This document shows, piece after piece, positions 41,840 through 55,800 of a stretch of DNA of 64,000 bases. Each line of letters opens with the position of its first letter. Position 1 is the first letter of the stretch. Below the pieces are notes generated by a model that had not been told where the DNA came from, ran no database searches, and saw only the letters and a list, made by a program, of their open reading frames with translations. Position numbers and translations under genes: made by a program. Source of the DNA: a virus; the IMG/VR virus record IMGVR_UViG_3300010430_000023, positions 1 through 64,000 of that record; one strand, 5' to 3'.

Positions 41840-42420
41840 GCGCCCTCCTGCAATTGCTGCAGCGCGGCCTGACCGTCGCCCTCCACATTCAAAACCTTCA
41901 TGATGCGGAATTTCTTTTCCGGGTGTTCCCGCTGCAGGCTGTCGCGGGTGCGCGACGCAATGGCGTGGGTCGCGTGGTGTTCGTATTTGTGGGCGGTCAC
42001 AATGTAGGTGATTGACGGCGCCGCCGAATAGACGGCCCGCAAGGCATTCGCCGCCGGCACGTTCACGGCGATGCTGATCGAAATCTCGACAATGGCGTCG
42101 TCGAAATCCTGCCAGCGCTTGCGCGTCGCGTCGATTTCATCAAGCCAGCGCCGCAATGTCGGACGGCGAACGCCGGCGAACTCCGCGCTGCGCAGCGGGT
42201 CATCGTGCTGGCAGTATGCGACGAAATAGGCGCGCAGCATTTGCGATTTCTTTTCTGCGGTCATGTGCCGCCGGCGCGGCGGCGCCGGGCGCTGGCGCCA
42301 ATTGTCCAGCGCTTTGGGCATGGTCGCCGTCACCACATCATAAGCGCGCGCGATGGCGGCGCATAGCTTCATGCGGTCCGCGTGCATGCTTTCGCGGGTG
42401 CTATTGTCCTGCATGTCCAC
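41836..42420 (-). CDS. Putative DNA-binding protein
   Basis: 194 residues. A helical region with RSAEFAGVRRPTLRRWLDEID (about residues 78-98) fits a transposase/terminase-small-type HTH; the C-terminal half resembles nothing I know. Possibly an HTH regulator. Confidence 0.5.
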   Translation of the reverse strand: MDMQDNSTRESMHADRMKLCAAIARAYDVVTATMPKALDNWRQRPAPPRRRHMTAEKKSQMLRAYFVAYCQHDDPLRSAEFAGVRRPTLRRWLDEIDATRKRWQDFDDAIVEISISIAVNVPAANALRAVYSAAPSITYIVTAHKYEHHATHAIASRTRDSLQREHPEKKFRIMKVLNVEGDGQAALQQLQEGA

Positions 42421-42429
42421 CCCGCATCG

Positions 42430-42558
42430 TCATGAACAGTGTCCGGCGGAAAGGATAAGGATGGCCAAGCCCGCGATGGCGAGAAGCGTCAGCCAAGCCA
42501 GCAGGCCACGCTTGACGGCCATACCTATTCGGGTTGAGCGCGGCAGCTTTTCGCTCAT
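42430..42558 (-). CDS. 42-residue membrane peptide
   Basis: ATGA overlap fixes the start. Basic N terminus (MSEKLPRSTR), one membrane span of about 18 residues, Cys near the end. Confidence 0.45.
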   Translation of the reverse strand: MSEKLPRSTRIGMAVKRGLLAWLTLLAIAGLAILILSAGHCS

Positions 42559-42785
42559 GACGCCTCGGCAAAGTCGTTGTCGATGTAGCTGGTCAGGTGG
42601 CCGTTCCGGCAGCGGAACCACGCCCAGCCGGTCACCAGCGTGGCGTCGCCGTCTGGCCGCAAATTGCAGCGGCCGCAGGAAATCATACCGGCGGGCTGGC
42701 CTTGGGGGATTGACCGCCCGCCGGCAGGTCCGGCAAACTGGGGGAGAGAGTGGTGTTTGCCGAACGAAAGCATGGGGCTATTCAT
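42555..42785 (-). CDS. Small Cys-rich protein
   Basis: 76 residues; CGRCN and a later CRNGH suggest zinc binding. Overlaps the upstream gene by 8 bases. Confidence 0.5.
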   Translation of the reverse strand: MNSPMLSFGKHHSLPQFAGPAGGRSIPQGQPAGMISCGRCNLRPDGDATLVTGWAWFRCRNGHLTSYIDNDFAEAS

Positions 42786-43164
42786 GGCGCACCCCGTTCA
42801 GGGTGAGAAGATCCCGCCGCACCCGGCGGATGTTCGCCCAGTCCCGCGAGAAACCTTCCAGCAGCAGCGCAGCCTCGTGGTGCGCTTCGGCTGTGTTGAA
42901 CCGGTAAATTTCCAAGGCTTCGGCCAGCGTGTGGACGATGTGGCTGATTTCCGCGAGCGTGACCGCGTCTTCGGTGCGCGCTTCCGGCGTGCAGTCGACT
43001 GCCGATAAGCAAACGCCGTCTGTTTCGCGAACGCCGACCCGCCGCGGCGTCCGCCGGGTGTTGCGGTCTTCGGTTTCGTCGGAAGTGCAGCGCCGCCGTT
43101 CGTGAAAATCGACCTCTGCCACAGTTGATTGCGGCGCCGGGCGCTGTGTTTTGCAATAAGGCAT
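42778..43164 (-). CDS. First gene of the leftward region, unknown
   Basis: 128 residues from the ATG at 43164, preceded by AAGGCGG. Starts MPYCKTQRPAPQ; the C-terminal half is helical (LAEALEIYRFNTAEAHHEAALLLEGF). It is transcribed away from the operator region at 43.2 kb, so it may be the first early gene or a repressor partner. No HTH is obvious. Confidence 0.5.
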   Translation of the reverse strand: MPYCKTQRPAPQSTVAEVDFHERRRCTSDETEDRNTRRTPRRVGVRETDGVCLSAVDCTPEARTEDAVTLAEISHIVHTLAEALEIYRFNTAEAHHEAALLLEGFSRDWANIRRVRRDLLTLNGVRHE

Positions 43165-43196
43165 GGTTACCGCCTTGTTAAGTTGGGCGAACCATT

Positions 43197-43305
43197 GCGA
43201 GTTTTGCACGGCTTGGCAAGTAAAAAAATGCGAGTGTGCAAAACTCGCCATTTCCCCACCGAAACAATGCTGCGTTATCAACAGACTGTGCAAAAAGTGA
43301 GTCGC
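43197..43305. promoter_or_regulatory. Divergent control region with operator repeats
   Basis: GCGAGTTTTGCAC (43197-43209) and its exact reverse complement (43236-43248) face each other across 26 bases; a related half site GTGCAAAAAGTGAGTCGC is at 43288-43305. It separates the leftward and rightward regions, as in a phage genetic switch. Confidence 0.7.
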
Positions 43306-43347
43306 CATGGCTTGCCAGCGTGTGCGAACACCGCAACCCATGCGCTC

Positions 43348-43641
43348 ATGGCTATTGATTTGATGATTATCGAAAGGCTGGGCGGACTCGACTACGTCGC
43401 CGGACGCATCGGCATGACGGCGAACGGCCTGCGGCGTTACACGCTTGACAACGCCGAAGTCCCGCCGGCGCGGCAGCGCCAAATCATGGCCTTGGCCGAA
43501 GAACTGGGCAAGCGCGTGAACTGGCGGGATTTCCACCGCCGCGTCGCGACCCCCAGACTGCACAAAGGGAAAATAGATGGCGGAACAGGAAGTCCCGGGC
43601 GCGACGACGGTGGCGGCGGATCGGCTGCGTTCGTTTATTGA
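43348..43641 (+). CDS. Cro-like HTH regulator
   Basis: 97 residues from the ATG at 43348. An HTH is visible ([44 protein letters not shown]). It is the first rightward gene after the operators and is likely to bind them. The last 65 bases overlap gapR in another frame; the C terminus there is low-complexity Gly, so the true end may differ. Confidence 0.6.
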   Translation: MAIDLMIIERLGGLDYVAGRIGMTANGLRRYTLDNAEVPPARQRQIMALAEELGKRVNWRDFHRRVATPRLHKGKIDGGTGSPGRDDGGGGSAAFVY

Positions 43642-43837
43642 GCGGGTCGAACGGCTTGAAGAAGACAAGGCCGCAGTCGCCAACGACATCAAGGAAGTCT
43701 ACGCCGAAGCGAAGGGCGAAGGATACGACGTGGCGACGCTGCGGCAGGTGGTGAAAGTCCGCAAAATGGACCGCGCGGCCCGGCAGGAATCCGAGGCCAT
43801 GCTGGACCTTTACCTGTCGGCGCTGGGCGAGGCGTAG
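43577..43837 (+). CDS. gapR: GapR (DUF2312) homologue
   Basis: 86 residues. The GapR pattern is nearly complete: [38 protein letters not shown], then [10 protein letters not shown]...RQE.EA.LDLYL.ALG. GapR is an essential alphaproteobacterial nucleoid protein that clamps overtwisted DNA ahead of replication forks. Phage copies are known in this host group and may help phage replication or displace the host protein. AAGGGAAA precedes the ATG. Confidence 0.92.
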   Translation: MAEQEVPGATTVAADRLRSFIERVERLEEDKAAVANDIKEVYAEAKGEGYDVATLRQVVKVRKMDRAARQESEAMLDLYLSALGEA

Positions 43838-46800
43838 CCATGGGCATGGTCAACATTCCCATCGCGCCGGAACTTATCGCCGCCATGTTTTTCAAGGGCG
43901 ATGAAATCGGCGGTGTCAGCGCGTCCGTGGATCCTGACAACGGCAATGTCGTTTTGCGTGTGGAACATGGCGACCTGCCGGACATGGAACAGGCCACCAT
44001 TGAAGTTGGCGTCCGGCGCGGCGTCTTGGGGCAGCGGGTCATCGTCATAAACGCGGTGAGCGAAACCCTGACCGGTCGCCGCTGGGAACTCGACACGCTC
44101 ATGCAGTGGCGGGAACAACCCAAGCAAGGGGAAGCGCAGGAAAATGACCAAGGGTAGGCCGCCGCAGACGGACAGCATGAAACGCGACCGGCTGAACAAG
44201 GCCTTGAGCGCGTACAAACCGGACAAGCGAATCGCGGTGGCCGTCACCTGTTCGCCGGATGCTGACGAAATGCACCAGCCAGACGTGTTCATCACAGCCA
44301 ATGGCGGCGGCAGGGAACAGGTGCGCATGGCGCTGGCGCTCGCCTGGGCGTCTTTGTCGGTGCCGCAGGACGCGCCGGAAGAAATGGCGGCGCCGATGTA
44401 CTGGTCGCAGCGCTCCGCCGACCTGCTGGCGATGACGCACAACCAGTTTGCGCGCGAAATGGACCGCAGCAGCGTCAACCCCGCAGTGGCGCATCTGGTT
44501 TTGCTCTCGCGGCTGGTCGACATGGCGGTGGGCATGACGCCGAACGCCGAACTGGCCGAATATTTCGACATGTGCGCCCGCCAGCTGCGCGGCGAAAAGT
44601 TCGCCGAAAACGCGAAGGTTGACCTCATGACACGGCTGCACAACGCCACCAAAGCGTTCATGGACCAGCCGGAAGCGGCCCACGCCCTTGCTGACACGCC
44701 AGTAAAGGGGCGCGCATGAAGCCTTACCGCACACAATCCGGGCTAGGCGACAAAGGGCGCGACGCCGGTAGGAATGCAGCGGCGGCGGCCGCCGCCGGCA
44801 CGGCGAATGAAGTCCGCGCCCGGGCGCTTTCGATAATTGAAGCGGCGACCGTCAAAGGCGACGGCAAAACCGCTGACGAAGTCGCCGAAATGATGGGGCT
44901 GTCGGTTCTTTCTGTCCGCCCGCGGATAAGCGAACTGGCGAATCAAGGTTTGATTTACGAGGCGGACCTGCCCAAGCGGCTGTCCGCCAACGGCAGGCCC
45001 ATGACAGTATGGGCCGCCAGCAGCAAGGAAAAAAACGATGGCTGAAAGCTGGTCCGACCAAGAGGATATGACGCTGCGCGCCAGCGCGAAGGCAGGCGAA
45101 AGCTTCGCCCAGTGCGCACAGAAACTGCCGAACCGAAGCCGCAACGCGGTGGCCGGCAGGGCCCAGCGTCTGGGCGTCGCTTTCAAGGGGGAAAATCAGA
45201 ACCAGCACAGTCGCGGGGCAGCAAAGAAAAAATGAAAGGCTGCCAATGGGCAAGGAAAAACCGGGCATTAACTACCACATTCTCAAGGTATGGTGTTACA
45301 ACCAAGTAACCGGGAGCGCGTCGCGCCGCGCCGTTCTCAACCTTCTGGTGCTGCACGCCAATTCTTCATGGGTGTGCTGGCCGTCCGTGGAGTCGATCGC
45401 CAAGGAAACGGAAATGAACGAACGCACGGTCCGCCGGGCGCTCGACTGGCTGAACAAGCACAAGCTGATACGGCGGACGCGGCGCCGCAAGCCCAACGGC
45501 GAATGGGATTACTACGAATATCGGATTGCGCCGCTGGAAGCCGGGGCGCTGGGCCTCACCCCCTGCGAATATGACGCCGAAGACTGCGAAGACGACAGCG
45601 AAAGCTGTGAAGATAACGCAGAAACGGCGCCGCAAGAGGGTGAAGACGGCGAAAACCGCCAGCGGACAGAAAGTCCGGTGGATAGTGGCGGCGAAGATCC
45701 CGACCCCCAAGATGTTGGGGAGCCACCGGACACAAAGTCCGCTGGGTCTGGGGATAATTCCGGGGAAAACTCGCCCAGCCACCGGACACTGGGTACCGCA
45801 GCCACCGGGCCTGACGCCCGCCTAACTCTTACAGGGAACTTAGATTCCCCCCTTACCCCCCAAGGGGGGGAAAGCGCGGCGGACGCCGCCTCGCCCGCAA
45901 TAGCGGGCGGCGCCGCCACGGAAGGGCAGGACCGCACCGTCGTGGACGTGTTCAAGGATGCGCTGCGCGACTGCTTGGGCGATGCGAAATACAAAAGCTG
46001 GTTTGAAGACCTGCGGTGCATTGCGGTAGGGGGCTGGGAAGTGGTGTTGGCGACCAGTTCGCAGGTCAGGCTGGACATGATCGAACAGCGATACCGTCAC
46101 CAAGTCAACGAAATATGGGCGCGCGTTGACGACCGCAAGTTGCGGCTCGCGGTGGTGGAAATCAAGGCGGCGCCCGGAACCTTGACCATAAACGAACCGG
46201 CGCCGCCAGCGCGCAAGCATAGCGGCAAGAAACACCCGCAAAGCACCGCCTCATGGGCCTATGCGGTCGCCGTTCACTGGCTGCTGGACCAGAAATGGTG
46301 GGACCATTACGGCCCGCCCCCGAACATCGTTGGCGGTTTGTGCCCGGACGAAGCCAAGCGCACGGCGCTGGTCTGGTTCGACCGGGGATTTCGCGAGGGT
46401 GTGGAAGCTAGGGAAAAAACGGCCATTGCGAAGGTCGCCGAACGGTTCTTGGAATTGGACGCGGTGGGGCGAAAAATCATCCGTGCCCGGCGCGACGCCT
46501 TGGCCGATATCATTGGCATGACAAAGGAGGATGCAGCATGAGCAGCAGGGCCAAGAGACGCAACGTAAACCTGTTTGGCGGCGCCGCCATGGCGGCGGCG
46601 GCGGCCGCCTTGGGCTTTGCGCAGCTTGGACATTCGGCGCATAGCGCAGGACAAGCGTTCGGTAATTTTGCGATAGCGTCGCGGGATTTCGCCGATGATA
46701 TGCGCCGGCGCAGCGAGCGCGACGGCAAGCGCCGGAAGAAAACCCGGCGGCAGATGAAGGGCGCGGCGGCGCGAGCCAACCGGCGCCGGGAGCGGGCGCG

Positions 46801-49800
46801 CACGGTGCAGGACCATAAGCGCGACCACCCCGAACTTTACGCCATGACCAACTGGCAGGCGACGCGGTTTTCCCGGGCAGTGGCGGAATACCGGAACGGC
46901 GGCGGCCGCGACCCCAAGAGAATCCACCAGATGGCCAGACGCTGGGCGGCGACGCCGCGCCGCGCTGTTCGGGGCGACGCGGCGTGATCGCCGCCACCAT
47001 GTTTTCAGGCATCGGCGCGCCGGAGGTCGCCATGCCGCACTGGCGCTGGCAGTGGCATGCCGAAGTCGAAGACTACCCGGCGGCGGTGTTCGCCGCCCAT
47101 CATGCCTGCCCGAATCTGGGCGACGTAACCGCGAGGGACTTTTGTGAGCGAGCCGAACGGGCCGGCCGGCCAGATGTCATTGTTTTCGGAAGCCCCTGCC
47201 AAGGCTACAGCATCGCCGGCAAGCGTCTTGGACTGGCTGACCCGCGCGGTCATCTCACCCTTACCGCCCTTTCAATTCTTGAACGACTTAGGCCCCGCTG
47301 GTTCGTCTTTGAAAACGTGCCCGGATTGCTCTCCAACTGGTCCGGTTTTGAGGAAAGCGGAGTGGACGCTGGACGCACAAGCTGGGAAGTGGAAGAGATT
47401 AACGACTTCACCGCCTTCCTCGCAGGCGCCGATGCGGTCGGGTATCATGTCGCGTGGGACGTACTGGACGCGCAATGGTTCGGCCTGGCGCAGCGGCGCG
47501 AGCGCGTCATCGCTGTCGGACATCTTGGAGACTGGCGCGGTCCCGCCGCAGTTCTATTTGAGCCCGGAAGCCTGCGAGGGGATACTCCGCCGCGCCGAAA
47601 AACGGGGCAAGACGTTGCCGGAACTGTTACAGCGCGCTCTAAAGGCCGGGGCGCAGACCAAAACGACGCCGCCGACGGACGGCTCGTCTGCGAGAAAATT
47701 CAGGCCGAAGGATACCACGGCGACCAAGCCGCAACCGTGAGTGCGAAATGGCACAAGGGCGCCGGCGGTCCCGCTGGCGACGAACACCAGAATCTTGTCG
47801 CCTTCACCTGCAAAGACAGCGGGCAGGACGCCGGCGCGATTTCGCCGACCCTGCGCAGCATGAACGAAACCGACAGCGCGCCCAACGGCGGCGGACAGGT
47901 GGCGGTGGCGTTCCATGGCCGGCAGGATCCCGACCCGTCGGGAGACATCACGCACCCGCTGGACACCGACGGCTATAGCGTCGCCATCGCCATTCAGGAA
48001 CGGGCCGGCGCCGGCAACCCTGACAGCGGCCCCGATGGCGTCGGCGCTCGCGACGATGATTGCGCCTATACGCTGGAAGCCCGGCAGAAACCGCAGGCGG
48101 TGGCGTTCAAAGCATCGCATTACACGCGGGGGAAAGATGGCGCGCCGTCTGACATCGTGCCGCCGCTGGCGGTGGAAGACGACCGGGGCGACCAGAGTCC
48201 GCTGGTCATGGCCGTGAATTTGCGCGGGCGCGAGGGCGGCAACATGCCGGAGATTGACGACGTGGCCGCGTTGCGCGCCGCGTCCGGCGGTTCCTCGAGG
48301 AGCCTTATCGCATTTGATGAAACGCAGGTGACGTCCCCGGACAACCGGTCGAAACCGCTGCCCGGCGCCCCCTGCCATGCGCTGACGGCGGACGCCCGGC
48401 TCCCGGCGATCGCGCACAATTATGTGGTGCGCCGGCTCACCCCGCTGGAATGCGAACGCCTGCAGGGCTTCCCCGATTTCTACACGCTGATTGAATGGCC
48501 CACCAGCCCGCGCCCGGCGCATGAACTTCTGGCGGTGGCGGAATATCTTATCGCCCACGGCTTCGCGCCGGAACGCGCAGAAATCCTCTCCAAGACGCCG
48601 GACGGCCCGCGCTACAAAGCCATTGGCAATTCAATGGCGGTCAACAAAATGCGGTGGGTGCTGCAGCGCGTCGAACAGGTCGACGCCATTCTGGAAAGGT
48701 CGGCGGCATGACGCCCAAACGTCCCGCTTTGCGATACCATGGCGGCAAGTGGAAGCTGGCCGCGTGGATTCTGTCGCACATGCCTGACCACCGTGTTTAT
48801 GTGGAGCCTTTCGGCGGCGCCGCAAGCGTGCTGCTGCAAAAAGAGCCCAGCTTCGCGGAGGTCTACAACGATTTGGACGCGGATGTAGTGAATTTCTTTA
48901 AGGTGATGCGCGACCAGCCAGATGACCTGCAGCGGCTGCTGGAATACACGCCGTTCGCCCGCGACGAACTGGCCGCCGCCTATGAACGCACGCCGGATCC
49001 GGTGGAAAGCGCGCGGCGCTTGGTGGTGCGGTCATTCATGGGCTTCGGCGCCAGCGCCATAAATCACAGCTGCATGACCGGCTTTCGGGTATCGACCAAC
49101 CGCGGTGGGCGTGCGCAATCAAATGAATGGTCGAACTATTTCGAGCTGGTTCCGATTTTAGCAGAACGCCTGCGCACGGTCATCATCGAAAACCGCGATG
49201 CTGTGCGCGTCATCGCTGATCACGACAGCGAAAACACCCTGTTTTACGTCGACCCGCCTTATGTTCATAAAACGCGAACGCGGCCAGATTATCACGGTTA
49301 CGCTCACGAATTGACGGATGAAGACCACGCCGAACTGGCGCAGCTGCTGCAGGGCGTCGCCGGCGCGGTTATGGTGTCTGGTTATCAGTGTGAGCTTTAC
49401 GACGATTTATTCAAAGGCTGGATGCGGCTGGACCGACCGACTTATGCAAACAGCGCCTCAAAGCGAACAGAGTCGCTGTGGTTGAATTTCGAGCCGAATA
49501 CCGACCTGTTCAGCGCTGCAGGGAGTGCCGCATGAGTCAGACCACAGAAATATGGCTGCCCTATCCGCCCAGCGTTAACGCCGCCTTTCGCAATGTCAGC
49601 GGCGGTGGCCGCAAGCGCACCGACGGATACCGGAAATGGCGAAAGCATGCTGCGGAAGAAATTATGGTGCAGCGCCCGGCTAAATTCAAAGGCCATTACA
49701 TCTTGCGAATAAAGGCCCGGCGCCCGGACAATCGCAAACGCGACATCGACAACCTGATTAAGCCCATAAGCGATGCGCTGGTCGCCGCCGGCGTCGTCAA

Positions 49801-52800
49801 AGACGACGACCTCTGCGTGTGCGTCACGGCTTACTGGTCCGAAAGGTCAACCAAGAACGGCGTCATCATCAGATTGCGCGCCGTGTCGAAAGGCACACTG
49901 TGAACGAGCGTTTCCCGGCTATTGAAAGGTAGGGCCATGTGTGAACTGAAAGTGGAAGACATCAAGAGCATGAGCGATGTCGAACTGGCGGCTTTTATAA
50001 AAGACCACCGAGCGAAAACTTGCTGCCATTTCACCGATGGCGTTCTGGCGTGCCCGCCGAAAATTCAGGGCATGACCAAAGAACAGGCGATCATTGCAAC
50101 CGGCCAAGAAAGGTCGCGCCAAGCCCTGCAGGAATTTGTGCAAAAATCAGCGGCGCAGGGCCGCTGCGACCCTGTCCGCTTTGGCCACCGTAAGGACGGC
50201 GCGACCGCTGTTATCACAGCCGAGACGTATGTGCTGCCCCCGGCAGTAGTCGAAGAAATGGCGCGCCGTTTAGTTGAGCGCGCGGCATGAAAGTTGTTTT
50301 TGTTAACCCCATGAGATTTGACGGAAAGGACTATGGCATGACCAACCAAATGACTGACGAAAACCCGAACGGCGAAGCCCCGGCGCCGAAGCCGCTGGAA
50401 AAACTGAAAAAGGCGGAACTGTTGGAGCTTGTGCAAACCTTACAGCGTGAAGTATTTGACTTGGAAAGCGTAACAGCTGACCTACGCAACCAGAAAGAAC
50501 GTCTGAAAGTCGAAAAGCGGCAGGTCGAGGCCGATTGTTGCAAGACAGTGTCCGGCATGAAGCGGAAAATTCACGCGCTTGAAAACGACCTGCAGCGCGC
50601 CATGGGCTATATCGACCGCATGCGCGAAACGGAACAGCCGGAGCCGCCGAAGCAAGCCGACATCCCTGCTTATTCAGGTCAACAATATTATGGCGACGCT
50701 GTCAGGTCGCCGCGCATCGCCGGGCCGCAAATAGGACACGGCAATATGAGCCTTGAAAGCTTCATGGAACGCGACACCGTCGGTCGCGCCAAAAACACCC
50801 CATTGGACTGGTTCGACCTTTGAGCGGTCTCACCGCCACTGTGAATGCGGCGGCGGCCATCACCGCCGGCCTTCGCCTTCACCGCCTGCGGCTCAAAGAC
50901 GAGCGGACCATGCAGGACGATGTGGGCGACTGGCTGGCGGCGCATGGCTGGTCGCCGCAGCGCGAATTTCAACTGAGCGGGCGCGGCGGCCGCATCGACT
51001 TCGCCTGCGGGCCGTTCAGCGACCGGCTTTTCGTCGGGCTTGAACTGAAATTGAAAGGCAGAAAGCGCGCGCTGGTCGACCAGCTGCTGCGCTATTCCGA
51101 AAGCCCGGAGCTCGGCGCCCTTATCGTTGTGTCGTCATTGCGCGTGGCGCTGCCGCCCGCCATGGACGGCACGCCGCTTTATTATGTTTCACCGGGACTG
51201 GCGCATCTATGAACAGACTTTGCAAACCCATTCAGATTATCAACAACAAGGCGTGTGAACTGTGCCCTTACGGCATCGCCCCTGAACGGGTCTGCGCCGG
51301 CGTGCGCTGCGCCGCCTTTGAATATGTCACGGAATGCGAACATATCGACGTGCTGGCCGCCGACGTTGCGACGCAATATGGCGACAATGGCAAGCTTGCT
51401 GACATGCCGGGAAACCTCGGCCTGAGAAAAAAGCAACTAGCGGACCGCACGGCGTGGGCCCGTGAAAACGGCTGGACCGAACAGAAAGACGGCAATCAGC
51501 GCCTGTGCGGGTATGCCCTTTACTGGCAGCGAGATCTGAAAACGCACGGTTATTGCGTGCGGCTGGAAGCCGACGCCCGGCGCCTGCGCTCTTATGGCTT
51601 TTGATGAAAGGAAACCGTTATGACGGACGCTGTGCAATTTGACGACGCCAGCGCCAAGCTGGTGATTTTCCCGTTCCGGCGTGTGGCGTTCGACACTTGC
51701 CGGCTACAGCTGGTCATTTACCGCAAGGACCGCCACGGCTCGCGCCAGTTAATGACTCTGCAGCCTGGCGAAGTGTTGCCAGAATATGAGGCCGTGTCGC
51801 CGCTGCTGACCGATGACGAGGCTCTGTTTCCGGTCATTGGAAACGAGGAAGCCGAGCGCCTATATGAAGAATTGACGCGCTGCGGCATCGCCCCCGACGC
51901 GCAGTCGTTGCGGGCGCGGCTTAAGTTTGCCGAAGAAATCGCGCTGCGGCAGGCCGGCAGTCTGGGGCAGCGCGAGCGTAAGCAGGAATAAGGGAGTCTT
52001 GTCATGAAAATTCTGGCGTTGGTCGGCGGGTCGGTGTTGCTGAGCCTGCTGGCGTTCAGTGTGTTTTATCTAATCAGCAACGTGCGGCTGCAATTGCCGC
52101 CTAATGGAGAAACCAAAGACGATGACACCGACAAAGCTGATAGCTAGCATCGCCGCCGGCGTGGTCCTGATAGTCGGGGCCATGACCATATTCGGGTCGT
52201 TCTACACCGTGGACGAAGGCGAGCGCGCCGTAGTTCTTGAATGGGGCGCGGCCAAGGAAGTAACCGGCCCCGGCCTTCACTGGAAAGTGCCGTTCATGGA
52301 AAGCGCGCGCAGCGTATCCGTGCGCGTCAAATGCAAGGAATGGGACGGGAAAAACTCGCTGCAGGCGTATTCCAAAGACCAGCAGCCCGCCATGCTGCAA
52401 ATGAAAATCTGCTTTAAGGCATTGTCCGACCAAGCGTCTGTCATCATGCTTTATGGCGAATACAAGGATGTCGAAGGTTACGCGGACTCGGTGGTGACAC
52501 CAAAGGCGCTTGAAGGGCTTAAAACCATTTTTGGCCAATACAATGCGGTCACCGCCATTCAGGAACGCGCGAAGTTCAACGCTGATTTGGACGAACTTAT
52601 AAGGAGCATTACCGGCCCCGTGCTTATCGAAAGCGTGCAAGTGCAGGACATCGCTTTTTCCGACGCCTACGAACAATCCGTGGAAGACCGGATGAAAGCG
52701 CAGGTGGAGGTTGAAAAGGTCCAGCAGAACCTTGAACGCGAAAAGCTGCAGGCTGACATCAAGGTCGTGCAGGCGCAGGCCGAAGCGGAGCGCGTGCGCC

Positions 52801-55800
52801 TCGCCGGGGAAGCCGAAGCGGCGGCGATTGAAGCGCGCGGTCAGGCCCTGCGCGACAATCCCGACTTGGTCGCGCTGGTGGCGGCGGAGAAGTGGGACGG
52901 CAAGCTGCCCACCACGCAGGTGCCCGGCGCCGCCGTGCCCTTCATGCAGATACCCACAGGGCAGTAACTTCACCCCATGGACAGCGCCGGCGAACAGCGC
53001 GTGAATTGCTGCGTGCCGTTCTGCCGGCGCACCATAGGGGCCGGGCGCCTTGCGTCCGGCGACGATGAATGGATTTGCGGCATGCACTGGGCCTTGGCGC
53101 CCAAGCGCATGCGCCGCGCATATCACAGGGCGCGCCGGCGCGGTCGGCGTTATGGCAAGGGCTGTAAGGGGACATACCGGTTATGGCGCCGTTTGAAGCG
53201 GGCAATCATGGAGCGGGCGGCGGGGATTTAAGCCGGACCTACGGCAAGCTGCTGTACGATGAAAACGCCCGCATGTGGGGCATTGAAGACTTGGAGCCCC
53301 ACGCCGCCATCAAGTTCAAGCGCATGTTTCCACGCATCGCACAGGGCCTCGGCGGCCTCTTGTGCGTGTCCGACACCCGGGACATGTGCGCCGACCTCAA
53401 CTGGTTCATGCAGCGGTTCCCGCTTCGCGCCGCTCCGGACTATCTGCGCCGGCTGTCCGAAGGCGAGGCCGCCATGCACCGCCTGCAGGCCGAAGCCGGC
53501 CGCATCCTGCTGCCGGACTGGAAGCCGACGGGCCATCACGGTTTCAGGGAAGGCGAGGCCCCGTGGCGCTTTCAGCAGCGCGCGGCCTCGCTTGGGCTTT
53601 GCTATGGCAGGCTGCTGCTGCTGGACGACGTGGGGCTGGGCAAGACGATTTCCGCGCTCGCGGCCCTGACATCGAAAGGCGCGCCGCTGCCGGCGGCGGT
53701 GGTGGTGCAGGCGCACTTGGCCGAACAGTGGGTTGAGGAATATGTGGAGCCGTTCACGCATTTGCGCGCGCACGTCATCAAGGGCACCAAGCCGTATGAC
53801 CTGCCGGAAGCGGACATCTACATATTCAGATATTCAAATATTGCCGGCTGGGTCGATGTGGCTGCGACCGGCATGTTCCGCAGCTTCATAATGGACGAAG
53901 TGCAGGAATACCGGCACGGGCGAGGGACAAACAAAGGGCAGGCCGGGTCGATGTTCGCCAACCTGGCCGAGTTCCGCATGGGGCTGACCGCCACGCCGGT
54001 TTACAATTACGGCGCGGAAATGTGGAACGTCATGAATTTCATAGAGCCCGGCGCGCTTGGCAGCTGGGAAGAGTTCGCCATTGAATGGTGCGACATTGGC
54101 GGCAAGACGGTGAATGACCCGGACGCGCTGGGCGCGTATCTCGCTGACCAGAACCTGACGCTGCGGCGCACCGAAGACGATGAGGAAGTCGGCAAGGAAA
54201 TGCCGCCGCTCAACACGCTGCCGGTCGAAATTCCCTACGACGCCGATGTGGAGGAAGACGCCCGCACGCTCATGGTGGCGCTCGCCCAGCAGGTGCTGCG
54301 CGGCAGCTTCACCGAACGCGGACAGGCCGCGCGCGAACTCGACATGAAGCTGCGGCAGGTGACCGGCGTCGCCAAAGCCCGCCATGTGGCCGCCTATGTC
54401 GAAATGCTGCTGCAGGAAACGGAAAAGGTGCTGGTGGGCGTCTGGCACCGCGACGTGTACGACATCCTCATGGCGCGCCTGGCGCGGTACGACCCGGTGA
54501 TGTATTCCGGCAGCGAAAGCCCCGGCCGCAAGCGCAAGAGCAAGCGCGCCTTTGTGGAAGGGTCATCGCGGGTGATGCTCATATCGCTGCGGTCCGGCGC
54601 CGGTCTGGACAAGCTGCAGCATGTCTGCAGCGACCTTGTGCTGGGCGAACTCGACTGGTCGCCGCAGGTTCATAAACAGTTGGCGGGCCGTTTGCGGCGC
54701 TGGGGACAAGAGAAAGCTGTCACCATGCACGTTTTGCATGCCGACGGCGGCAGCGACCCGGCCATGATTGAACTGCTGGGCGTGAAGACAGACCAGGCGC
54801 GCGGCATTGTGGACCCGGGCAAGTCGCTGGCGCCGGTCACGCGGGACGAGTCGCGCATCAAGAAACTGGCGGAAATGTATCTGGCGAGGGCCACATGACG
54901 CGTTACAACGGCGGCGATTATGTGGAGGGGCGCGACCTTCGCATCAACACCGATCGGGACGTTAAGGCGTTCGACCAACTGCCCCATGAAGTCCGGCAGT
55001 GCCTGAATTACGCGCCGGTGAAATACAGCGCCGGCGAAATTCTCGACATGCTACGCAGCGGCCAGATGACGGCGGGCCAAATCGTCGTCGCCTTGCTTGG
55101 CATGCACCCGGAAATCAGGCGAGAACTTGAAGCCAACGAAAGGCGAAGCCATGACCAACCCGATGCTGACAGACCCGCCGTGGAACATGGGCGCGCCGAT
55201 GGCCCGTTTCGCCGGCATTCCGGTTGTTGAGAGTCCGCACGCCACCGTCAGCGGCGGGTATTATTTCAAGCCATCGCCTTACCGGTCAAAGCGCCTGCAC
55301 AAAAAGCTGCTGAAACGGTATGGCGCACAGGAAAAGCCGCGCGTGCCGGCGGCGCTGTTGCTGTGCCCGAAAACGCCAAAGGCCAGCATTATTGCGCACC
55401 CGCTTATTGTCGCCGAATGGCGCCAGCAGCGGTTTGACGACGCGCCTATCGTCACAATACCGGAATATGAAGAGGCGGAATACAGGTTTCAAATTCGCAT
55501 GACGCTGCCGATACGGCGCAAGGACAGCGTTGTGGATTTCGCGGCGGTGGCAAACGGTGCGTGACGAGTGGCCGTTCGGTTCCATGCCCATGATGCAATA
55601 CGGCATGATAATGGCCGACCCGGCGTGGAAGTTCGACAACTGGTCGAAAAAGGGCGAACTCAAGAACGCCAGCGCCAAATATGACTGCATGCCGCTGGAA
55701 GACATCAAGGCGCTGCCTGTCAACCAGCTGGCCGGGCGCGATTGCGTCCTGTTCCTATGGGCCACCAATCCAATGCTGCGCGAAGCGTTTGAGGTCATGG